The position numbers and the translations under genes were made by a program. A model generated the notes under the pieces. The model made no database searches, was not told the DNA's origin, and saw only the letters and a list, made by a program, of their open reading frames with translations. 21,864 nucleotides of DNA from an uncultured Eubacteriales bacterium. GTDB taxonomy: Bacteria; Bacillota; Clostridia; Lachnospirales; Anaerotignaceae. Shown piece by piece: positions 7,591-13,577 of the stretch (position 1 is its first letter; each line of letters begins with the position of its first letter). The DNA lies in assembly GCA_902406135.1 (NCBI GenBank), contig CABPCX010000002.1:1-21864 (forward strand), given 5' to 3'.

Positions 7591-7619
7591 AAACCCTGAC
7601 GGAATCGTCAGGGTTTTTT
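7591..7619. terminator. Bidirectional terminator between convergent genes
   Basis: An 11-bp perfect stem (7591-7601 with 7606-7616, loop GAAT) is followed by T's on plus and by TTTTTAATT on minus. It serves both the LarA-like gene and the convergent lipoprotein gene. Confidence 0.93.
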
Positions 7620-7623
7620 CTTG

Positions 7624-8691
7624 TTATTCAACTGGGCCGTATATGTATTCTTCCGTGGTAACCAGTCCGTATTCCTTATCCTCTCTGACAAGCTTTATGA
7701 GCCTTCCTGCCCCGTCATAGGACTTGGAATCCATACTTGTAAGATTTCCCTTGGCATCATAAACGCACTCCTTTATAGAGTTTCCCTTTTCATCATACTC
7801 ATAGGTACATCTTATATCCTTTTCACCGCCGCTGTAATAAAATGATTCAATGAGCTTTCCTTCTTCATCGTAGCTGTAAACGGCCTGTATTTCCTCTACG
7901 CCGTCGGGAGATATGGTTTTTACCTCTAAAACATTTCCGTTTTTGTCATATTTCCTTTCCATACGCTCCCTTACGGTGCCGTCATCATTATAGCTTATAC
8001 GGACTGTTTCGTTTCCGTTTTCGTCATATTCGTATTCCGTTGGTTTTCCTTCTCCGTTTCCGCCTATGCTCCTTACCCTCAGCAGATTTCCGTTTTCGTC
8101 ATTTTCATAAATACTGCTGTTTTCCGAAATCACCGCACCGCTGGCATCATAGCACACAGCCTTTACCCTGTAGCCGTTTTCGTCATACTCATATTTATAG
8201 AAAAATTCACCGCCCATACTTTCCCCAATAAGAATGCCGTTTTCATCATAGGTCCACTCGTCAATACCTATTTCGGCGCCTGTCTCGTCATAGCGTATCT
8301 CCTTTATTTTGTTTCCTCTGCTGTCATACTCTGCGCTCCATGAGTAAGTCTGTTTTTCTTTTCCGTCATAGGAAGTATATTTCAGTATGTTTCCGTCGGC
8401 GTCCTTTTCCATAAGGATACGGCCGATGAGCTCATCGTTATCATAGCTCAGCTCTTCTGTCTTTCTGCCGCCCTCCGAATAGTTTATCTCCTCCCTGTAT
8501 ACCTTGGTATTGCCTTCGGGATAAACGGTGGTGCTTATATATTCCTTGAGGACATCTGAGGCTTCTGTACTTTCGGTATTTTGGGCGTCCTCTGTATTCT
8601 GTGCCGTTTCTGCCTCTTCCGTACCGCCTGCGCAGGCTGTGAAGCTTAATGCCAGAATAATGACTGCCGTAATGGCAAAAAGTTTCTTCAT
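7624..8691 (-). CDS. Lipoprotein with YD-type tyrosine-aspartate repeats
   Basis: The protein starts with a type II signal peptide, MKKLFAITAVIILALSFTAC, whose lipobox Cys is residue 20. An acidic Glu/Thr linker follows, then about a dozen repeats of the form Y-D-x-x-G-N/K-x-x-x-x (for example YEYDENGNE, YDEKGNSIKE) over the remaining ~300 residues. Such YD/RHS-like repeats form beta-rich extracellular structures. The protein is expected to be anchored to the outer face of the membrane. An ATG at 8697 is two codons upstream but sits directly on the AGAGGG ribosome site; the ATG at 8691 has proper spacing. It is a single-gene unit with terminators on both sides. No function can be assigned. 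Confidence 0.8.
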   Translation of the reverse strand: MKKLFAITAVIILALSFTACAGGTEEAETAQNTEDAQNTESTEASDVLKEYISTTVYPEGNTKVYREEINYSEGGRKTEELSYDNDELIGRILMEKDADGNILKYTSYDGKEKQTYSWSAEYDSRGNKIKEIRYDETGAEIGIDEWTYDENGILIGESMGGEFFYKYEYDENGYRVKAVCYDASGAVISENSSIYENDENGNLLRVRSIGGNGEGKPTEYEYDENGNETVRISYNDDGTVRERMERKYDKNGNVLEVKTISPDGVEEIQAVYSYDEEGKLIESFYYSGGEKDIRCTYEYDEKGNSIKECVYDAKGNLTSMDSKSYDGAGRLIKLVREDKEYGLVTTEEYIYGPVE

Positions 8692-8745
8692 ATCCATCCC
8701 TCTTTTCCGGGTATTCTGTAAAAAAATTCAAATTCTCTTATAAAA

Positions 8746-8774
8746 AGTATACCATGGAAACCATTTAAAATCCA
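8746..8774 (-). promoter_or_regulatory. Possible promoter of the lipoprotein gene
   Basis: The -10 TATACT (8746-8751) is good. At a 17-bp spacing the -35 is TGGATT (8769-8774), only a 3/6 match. It lies between the upstream terminator and the lipoprotein ribosome site. Confidence 0.4.
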
Positions 8775-8777
8775 CAT

Positions 8778-8802
8778 AAAAAGGACAGACGTCCGTCTGC
8801 CC
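8778..8802 (-). terminator. Terminator after the HMA-protein gene
   Basis: On the minus strand GGGCAGAC pairs with GTCTGTCC (8 bp, one G-T pair, loop GGAC), followed by TTTTT. It begins 8 bases after the stop codon. Confidence 0.85.
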
Positions 8803-8810
8803 CAAACTTT

Positions 8811-9179
8811 TTATTTTATCGTTTCAACACTCAATACTTCATATCCGGCCCTTTTTACTATATCCTCCAGAATACTGTTGTCCGCCGGATTTTTCATATA
8901 AATATCCGCCTCTTTTTTGGAAAGGTTCACCTTCGCCATATAGCCTTCCCTGCCGTTAAAGGCGTTTTCTACCCTTAAGGCACAGTTTTTACAGGTCATT
9001 CCTCCGATTTTCACCCTTTTTAAACAGGGATAATTATTTGTGTCTCCGTCGGCAGGCTTTATCCTTTTTACACTATCTCCTCCCGCTCCGCAGCATCCGC
9101 TTGCAAGCTTTTTCATATAGCTTTTTACCGAAAAAATAACTATGACTATCAACAGGATTATTATGACCGCCGTTGCCAT
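8811..9179 (-). CDS. Membrane-anchored heavy-metal-associated (HMA) domain protein
   Basis: This 122-aa protein has one N-terminal membrane helix (about residues 3-18), a basic segment, a GCCG Cys pair (29-30), and an HMA ferredoxin-like domain (about 54-121) with the metal-binding motif GMTCKNC (Cys 63 and 66). The front half resembles small FeoB-associated Cys-rich proteins, so it looks like such an anchor joined to a metallochaperone domain. A TTG at 9200 opens the same frame, but the ATG at 9179 with GAAGGAAGG upstream is the better start. It is the last gene after DUF2325, DUF3793 and flavodoxin, with a terminator hairpin just before it. A role in metal (Fe or Cu) handling at the membrane is inferred. 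A comparison with FezC-type ferrosome proteins is worthwhile, but I am unsure of that match. Confidence 0.75.
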   Translation of the reverse strand: MATAVIIILLIVIVIFSVKSYMKKLASGCCGAGGDSVKRIKPADGDTNNYPCLKRVKIGGMTCKNCALRVENAFNGREGYMAKVNLSKKEADIYMKNPADNSILEDIVKRAGYEVLSVETIK

Positions 9180-9198
9180 TTCCTTACCTTCCTTCTTC

Positions 9199-9229
9199 AA
9201 AAAACCGCCCGAAGGGTATACCCCCTCGG
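9199..9229 (-). terminator. Terminator or attenuator between flavodoxin and HMA genes
   Basis: On the minus strand CCGAGGGG pairs with CCCTTCGG (8 bp, one G-T pair, five-base loop), followed by GCGG and TTTTTT. It ends about 20 bases before the HMA gene start, so it should reduce read-through into that gene. Confidence 0.7.
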
Positions 9230-9244
9230 ACGTATATTACTAAG

Positions 9245-9664
9245 TTATGCCAGAGCCTTTCCAAGCTCCATAAGTTCGCTTGACGCACCGTCATCGGGTG
9301 CTCCGCAGCATATTACACCTTCGGATACGGTGATGATGCCGTTGTTTCTGCACATATCTTCCCAGCTTCTCATCCACGCGCCGTCTCCCCAGCCGTAGGA
9401 ACCGAAAAGACCTACTTTCTTCTTCTGAAGTCCCGGAATGCATGAAGTAAACATGGGCTCAACTTCGGCTTCTTCCAGCTGCTCGTCACCCATGGAAGGG
9501 CAACCGAAGGCTACGGCGTCAAACTCATCAAGTTTTGCCGCGGAAAATTCAGCGGCTGTAAATACGCTTACTTCTGCTCCCGCTGCCTTTGCGCCTTCCT
9601 CCACCTTCTTTGCCATAAGTTCTGTATTTCCTGTACCGCTCCAATATACGACTGCTGTTTTCAT
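9245..9664 (-). CDS. Flavodoxin, short chain
   Basis: This 139-aa protein is a typical short-chain flavodoxin. The FMN phosphate loop SGTGNT is at residues 9-14, the 60s loop reads GCPSMGDEQLEE, and the 90s loop is FGSYGWGDGAWMRSW. Flavodoxins carry electrons with FMN and often replace ferredoxin when iron is scarce. The ribosome site AAGGAGAG is clear. It follows DUF3793 after about 35 bp in an operon that starts at a GTTAG-N6-CTAAC box, the same box seen in the feo promoter. This fits an iron-sparing role (inference from context). Confidence 0.93.
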   Translation of the reverse strand: MKTAVVYWSGTGNTELMAKKVEEGAKAAGAEVSVFTAAEFSAAKLDEFDAVAFGCPSMGDEQLEEAEVEPMFTSCIPGLQKKKVGLFGSYGWGDGAWMRSWEDMCRNNGIITVSEGVICCGAPDDGASSELMELGKALA

Positions 9665-9699
9665 ATTATATCTCTCCTTTTATACATATTATATTTATG

Positions 9700-10263
9700 T
9701 TAAACAGCTACGGTTAGCTGCAAAACAGACCTTCCTTTTTCATAAAGATTTCTGTATATGCCCGTGCATTTTTTGAATTTCTCAAAGGTCCTTACCGCTT
9801 CACATTCGTCGCAGTATACCTTCCAGCATCCGACGCACTTGCAGTTTCTTCCTTCATTTTCTATAAACCCTTTTACGTCTCCCAGGGGGTATCCCAGGAA
9901 AACACCTATTTCATGGGGGAAGCCGTCACTTTCTGCCAGACGGTTTTTAAGCCTTGCCACCGCCTTTTCAAAGGTCAGGTCCCTATATCCGTAATCCTTC
10001 AAAAATTTCAATGTTTCTTCGTTTTCAATGGCCTTTTTAAGCATACTTTTTCTATAAACATATATGAGCGCCCTGCCGTCCTTTTTAGTCATAACGGATA
10101 TGACTATGTCCCTTTTTCCAAGCTTCATATTAAGTTCCCTTATCTCCTCCAGGAGGCTTTCCTCCGCCGCCATACTGCAGCTGAAAAGACTTGCAGGCTT
10201 AAGCCCCGCCAGGGTCGGTGAACAATGCTCTATTATGCATCTCTCAATCGAACATTTCTGCAT
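9700..10263 (-). CDS. DUF3793 family protein
   Basis: This ~187-aa protein has the family hallmarks: an N-terminal HCSPTLAGLKPASLF (about 13-27) and a C-terminal GFPHEIGVFLGYPLGD, then Cys/Trp-rich CKCVGCWKVYCD and a KFxKC segment. The frame is open to 10296, but the ATG at 10263 has CAGGTG nine bases upstream and gives the usual N-terminus. It overlaps the end of the DUF2325 gene by 20 bp, so the two are probably translationally coupled. No enzymatic function is known to me. The repeated Cys and the context (flavodoxin, iron box) suggest metal or redox handling, as inference only. Confidence 0.85.
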   Translation of the reverse strand: MQKCSIERCIIEHCSPTLAGLKPASLFSCSMAAEESLLEEIRELNMKLGKRDIVISVMTKKDGRALIYVYRKSMLKKAIENEETLKFLKDYGYRDLTFEKAVARLKNRLAESDGFPHEIGVFLGYPLGDVKGFIENEGRNCKCVGCWKVYCDECEAVRTFEKFKKCTGIYRNLYEKGRSVLQLTVAV

Positions 10264-10570
10264 ATCCGCATTCACCTGCCTTAGGGCATCCCGCACAGTG
10301 GGCTTTCATAATCTCGTGGAGGGCGGCGGCGCTTGATGTGTGAGTGCGTGCCACCGTTGTGCCGTTTTTCTTTGCTTCCTGCAGGGCACAGGCCGTCATA
10401 CTGTGCGAAACGGTATTCGTAAACACAATAAGCAGGTCAGGGCTTCCTATCTTTCTTTTGAGAGAGCCCGCTTCCTTTGTAAATACCTTTGCCTTATATC
10501 CGTAGGTCTTGCATATCTGCTGATACTGCCTTTCCATTCTCTCATTACCGCCTATGATAACAACGCTCAT
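10244..10570 (-). CDS. DUF2325 family protein
   Basis: This 108-aa Rossmann-like protein begins MSVVIIGGNERMERQY, typical of DUF2325. It keeps the family core DLLIVFTNTVSHSMT and then AKKNGTTVARTHTSSAAALHE. A C-terminal Cys cluster, HCAGCPKAGEC (Cys 92, 95, 101), could bind a metal or an Fe-S cluster. AAAGGTG lies upstream of the ATG. It is the first gene of the operon DUF2325-DUF3793-flavodoxin-HMA and is preceded by a GTTAG-N6-CTAAC box. Biological role not established. Confidence 0.85.
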   Translation of the reverse strand: MSVVIIGGNERMERQYQQICKTYGYKAKVFTKEAGSLKRKIGSPDLLIVFTNTVSHSMTACALQEAKKNGTTVARTHTSSAAALHEIMKAHCAGCPKAGECGYAEMFD

Positions 10571-10603
10571 TCACATCACCTTTCCTTTTAGTTTTGGTTT
10601 ATA

Positions 10604-10619
10604 GTTAGTATTACCTAAC
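10604..10619. promoter_or_regulatory. Iron-box-like palindrome upstream of the DUF2325 operon
   Basis: GTTAGTATTACCTAAC is a 5-6-5 palindrome and the same element as four boxes in the feo region. It lies 34 bp upstream of the DUF2325 start, close to a TATAAA and a TAATAC that could serve as -10. It resembles half-sites of DtxR/IdeR-type iron regulators (TTAG...CTAA). Confidence 0.7.
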
Positions 10620-10636
10620 ACAATGGTTTATTATAA

Positions 10637-10652
10637 GCGGACTTGCGTCCGC
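10637..10652 (-). terminator. Hairpin after the P-type ATPase gene, weak terminator
   Basis: GCGGAC and GTCCGC form a 6-bp stem with a stable GCAA loop on the minus strand. What follows is TTATAATAAA rather than a T-run, so termination may be partial and may let transcripts reach the DUF2325 operon. Confidence 0.45.
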
Positions 10653-10671
10653 AAAATATCATTATGCTTTA

Positions 10672-12753
10672 TTATGCTCTTATCAACGGCCTTGTGGACA
10701 GGGCGCTTATGCCCATGGTCGATGCGTTATGCAGTACCGCTGTCCTTCCGGGCGCCATCATTCCCGTAAGACCCATCAGAAGAAGGGCCGTATTAAAGCT
10801 GATTATAAATTTATAGTTTTTATCTATTCTTACAAAAAGTCTGCTTGAAAGCTCCCTGAGAACCACAAGCTCCCTCAGGTCCGCCGAAAGAAGGGTAATG
10901 TCTGCCACTTCCCTGGCTATGTCCGACGAATCCTTCATGGATACGGAAACATCGGCCGCTGCCAGCGCCGGTGAGTCGTTAACTCCGTCGCCTACCATTA
11001 TGACCTTTCGGCCCTGCTTTTTATAGCTTTCCACTATTTCCGCCTTTTCGGAAGGCAGTACCTGCGAACGGTAATCGTCTATTCCAAGCTGTTCGCTGAC
11101 CGCCTTTGCGGCGCTTTCCGAATCTCCCGTAAGCATTATTACGTTTTTGATGCCCCTTGCCTTAAGGCAGGCAATGGCCTCTGCCGCTTCCTTTCTGGGA
11201 GGGTCGTTTACGAATATTACTCCCGCCAGTTCTCCTCCTATGGCCAGATACAGGGCTGACCCCCCTCCGGCCGCCTCGTCTACGGCTTTTTTCTGTTCCT
11301 CGGTATACAGAGTATTCTCGTCCTCAAATACAAAATGTGCACTGCCTATGAGGGTTCTCTTTCCGTCAAGTCTGGTTACCACACCATGGGCCACCACATA
11401 CTCCACATCGGCATGTCTTTCCTCATGGGTTAAGCCCCTCTCCTCCGCGGCACGCACAACGGCCCTTGCCATGGAGTGGGGAAAATGCTCCTCTATGCAG
11501 GCCGCCGTTTTAAGTATTTCCTCTTTGCTGTAAGGCCCAAAGGGGAGTATTCCGCTTACCTTCGGGCAGGCCTCCGTCAGTGTTCCCGTTTTGTCAAATA
11601 TTATTGTGTCGGCCTGGGCAAAGGCTTCCATAAATTTTCCGCCCTTGACCATTATCTTTCTTGAAGCGGCCTCACGCATGGCCGATATGACGGATATGGA
11701 CGCGGAAAGTTTTATGCCGCAGGAATAGTCCACCATAAATACCGACAGCGCCTTGGACGCCTTTCCCGTAAGCAGTCCCGCAGCCAATGCTCCCGCAAAG
11801 CTGAAGGGTACTATTTTATCAGCCAGATGCTCGGCCCTGTTCTGAACCCCTGCCTTCAGGTTTTCGGAATTTTCAATGAGTCCTACTATCTGCTGTATTC
11901 TGCTTTCCGAAGGAAGGGCTGTTATAATTACATCTATGCTTCCTTCCGTAACAACCGTACCGGCATATACGCTTACGCCCTTCTTTTTATGTACGGGCAC
12001 GGCCTCTCCCGTCATGGACGCCTCGTTTACCATGGCGTCTCCGTCCTTAACTGTCCCGTCAACGGGTATGAGGGAACCGGTCCTTATCCTTGCCACACTG
12101 CCTTTTTTAACCTCGGACATGGGTATCTGTCTTTCGGCGCCGTCCTCTCCCACTATCCACAAAGAATCCACATTTACAGCCAGCGACTGGGTGAGAATCG
12201 TGGTTGTGCGTTTCCTTGTGTAGTTCTCCAGAAGCTCCGAAATCTTCAGCATAAACATTATTGACCCAGCTGTCTTCATATCGCGCTGACAAAAGGCTGC
12301 ACCTATGGAAGACGCATCCAGTACGGGCACATCAAGCCTGCCTGAAAGGAGACTGTCCGCTCCTTCTTTCCAGAAGGATAAGGCTTTTTTCAAAGTCAAT
12401 ATGAGCCTCAACGGGGGAGGAAGAAGCTTTTTTACAAAATGTCCCACAACGAGAGCAGATGTTTCCTGAAGAAAATCATTGTCTATCTCTCTCTTTATAT
12501 CATTGTCTCGGGGTTTACCGTTTGGAAGCGCGCATCTTCTCAGACCGTTAAGAATGGCGAGAACGGTCTGTCGGTTGCTTTCAGGGTAGCAGATAAGAAC
12601 GCTCCCGTTGATGGGACAGACCTCAACTTTATGGGCATCTGCGCCCTCCCTCAGAAGGTCGGCTATGCCGTAGCCCTGCTCCGCCGTAAATACTCCGGCA
12701 CCGCAGCGCACACGCATTCTTCCAGGTCTGTCATAAACGATTTTGTATCTCAT
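10672..12753 (-). CDS. fezB: P1B-type metal ATPase, FezB-like
   Basis: This 693-aa protein has all cytosolic P-type motifs: TGEAVP (248-253), the phosphorylation loop DKTGTLT (387-393), TGD (542-544) and GDGVNDSPA (588-596). The HP locus is altered to FPHSMA (424-429). The metal-site motif in the main transmembrane helix is YSCGIKL (343-349), not the CPC or SPC of copper or zinc pumps. The N-terminus is an HMA-like domain without CxxC but with an Arg-rich start (RPGRMRVR, 9-16). The ferrosome ATPase FezB is a P1B-6 enzyme with an Arg-containing N-terminal motif. Together with the preceding small protein and regulator genes, this makes a fezB assignment likely. It would load iron into ferrosomes or another compartment (inferred). 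Its ATG overlaps the upstream stop (TAATG), so it is translationally coupled. An alternative is a generic Fe or other divalent-metal exporter. Confidence 0.75.
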   Translation of the reverse strand: MRYKIVYDRPGRMRVRCGAGVFTAEQGYGIADLLREGADAHKVEVCPINGSVLICYPESNRQTVLAILNGLRRCALPNGKPRDNDIKREIDNDFLQETSALVVGHFVKKLLPPPLRLILTLKKALSFWKEGADSLLSGRLDVPVLDASSIGAAFCQRDMKTAGSIMFMLKISELLENYTRKRTTTILTQSLAVNVDSLWIVGEDGAERQIPMSEVKKGSVARIRTGSLIPVDGTVKDGDAMVNEASMTGEAVPVHKKKGVSVYAGTVVTEGSIDVIITALPSESRIQQIVGLIENSENLKAGVQNRAEHLADKIVPFSFAGALAAGLLTGKASKALSVFMVDYSCGIKLSASISVISAMREAASRKIMVKGGKFMEAFAQADTIIFDKTGTLTEACPKVSGILPFGPYSKEEILKTAACIEEHFPHSMARAVVRAAEERGLTHEERHADVEYVVAHGVVTRLDGKRTLIGSAHFVFEDENTLYTEEQKKAVDEAAGGGSALYLAIGGELAGVIFVNDPPRKEAAEAIACLKARGIKNVIMLTGDSESAAKAVSEQLGIDDYRSQVLPSEKAEIVESYKKQGRKVIMVGDGVNDSPALAAADVSVSMKDSSDIAREVADITLLSADLRELVVLRELSSRLFVRIDKNYKFIISFNTALLLMGLTGMMAPGRTAVLHNASTMGISALSTRPLIRA

Positions 12754-13007
12754 TATGCATCAGCTTCCTCAAAGCTCTCGTCTTCCGCCTTTGCCGCCTG
12801 TTCCCTTGCGTCTGCACAGAGGTCCTCGGCATCTTCCTTAATATTCTGAATGGCAGCCGATACGTTGTTCTTTGCCGTAATTCCGCCGGCAATTCCCTTT
12901 ACGCACAGCTCCCTTGTCTTGGGCATTTTAAGTATTTTACTTCCTACTATAACGGCTGCGGCTCCTCCGATAAAACTGAGAACCTTTTCGTTTTTATACC
13001 ATTCCAT
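12753..13007 (-). CDS. Small membrane protein, FezA-like by position
   Basis: This 84-aa protein has a hydrophobic N-terminal part (about residues 8-26, FIGGAAAVIVGSKIL) and an Ala/Glu/Asp-rich C-terminal helix (about 50-84). It resembles small proteins annotated as DUF6110 that stand beside P-type ATPases. It lies between the winged-helix gene and the ATPase gene, and its stop codon overlaps the ATPase start. In clostridial ferrosome operons the same position is held by fezA, whose product associates with the ferrosome membrane. The call rests on position and architecture, not on a recognised motif. The ribosome site is AAGGAAG. Confidence 0.6.
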   Translation of the reverse strand: MEWYKNEKVLSFIGGAAAVIVGSKILKMPKTRELCVKGIAGGITAKNNVSAAIQNIKEDAEDLCADAREQAAKAEDESFEEADA

Positions 13008-13057
13008 AATATTTCTTCCTTTCGTAAATTTCGTAAATATCCTAAATTATAAAGATT

Positions 13058-13387
13058 TCATATATCTTCTGAACAGGAGAGTATAATAAGCGCACATTCT
13101 TCGGCATCGTTTTCTCCGAGTCCGAAGTGCTTTTCCAGCTTTTTGACCGTTTCCTCCGCAGTTTTACGCAGTCTGTCCGATGTGAGCCGGCCCTTATCCG
13201 TGAGGATTACCGTCTTATCCTCATTTTTTATGACCAGCCCCGCATCGGAAAGCCTGTTAAGCATATTGAAGGCGCTTGACCTCTGTATATTGAGGTTCTT
13301 GGCTATATCCACCGTTCTTATGCCCTTGTCCCCGGAAAGATTTCCGAGGACAAGAATATATTTTAACTGTGCCGCCGTAAGCTTCAT
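13058..13387 (-). CDS. Short winged-helix regulator, DtxR-like, FezX-like by position
   Basis: This 109-aa protein is little more than a winged-helix domain. The pattern GIRTVDIAKNLNIQRSSAF, then MLNRLSDAGLV, then LTDKGRLTSDRLRK resembles the DNA-binding half of DtxR/MntR proteins. The C-terminal dimer and metal part is very short. In my manual alignment the metal ligands of DtxR (H79, E83, H98, C102, E105, H106) are mostly not conserved, but two Cys (EECA, LSCSE) are close to that region. The start has AAGGAGTG, located inside the end of the preceding 50-aa gene. It may repress through the GTTAG-N6-CTAAC boxes. In known fez operons the first gene, fezX, is a regulator. It could also be a MarR-like protein. 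Confidence 0.65.
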   Translation of the reverse strand: MKLTAAQLKYILVLGNLSGDKGIRTVDIAKNLNIQRSSAFNMLNRLSDAGLVIKNEDKTVILTDKGRLTSDRLRKTAEETVKKLEKHFGLGENDAEECALIILSCSEDI

Positions 13388-13390
13388 TTA

Positions 13391-13543
13391 TCAGCACTCC
13401 TTCTGTGTGCTGTGGCAGGAGCAGCTTCCTCCGCAGCCCGAGCAGCCTGAGCAGCCGGCACCGTTTTTCTTATCTTTTATCATCTTTTTGATAATGAGCA
13501 CCACTATGAGAACTACCAGTGCGCCTACAATATATGTTGCCAT
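13391..13543 (-). CDS. FeoB-associated Cys-rich membrane protein (50 aa)
   Basis: This is a 50-codon gene with ATG at 13543 and TGA at 13393-13391. It has one N-terminal membrane helix (about residues 3-18, IVGALVVLIVVLII), a Lys-rich stretch and a tail with Cys at 31, 34, 37, 41, 43 and 50. This is the usual build of the small FeoB-associated proteins found after feoB in Bacillota, thought to assist Fe(II) transfer at the membrane. AAAGGAG lies seven bases upstream. The regulator gene starts 3 bp after it. Confidence 0.88.
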   Translation of the reverse strand: MATYIVGALVVLIVVLIIKKMIKDKKNGAGCSGCSGCGGSCSCHSTQKEC

Positions 13544-13577
13544 AAGTTATCTCCTTTCGGTGAAATTTAAAATTTCA

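Noticed and set aside
9701..9716. CAGCTA/TAGCTG hairpin at the end of the DUF3793 gene
   Set aside because: It lies within the last codons, is short and is followed by mixed A/T; probably coding sequence rather than a terminator.
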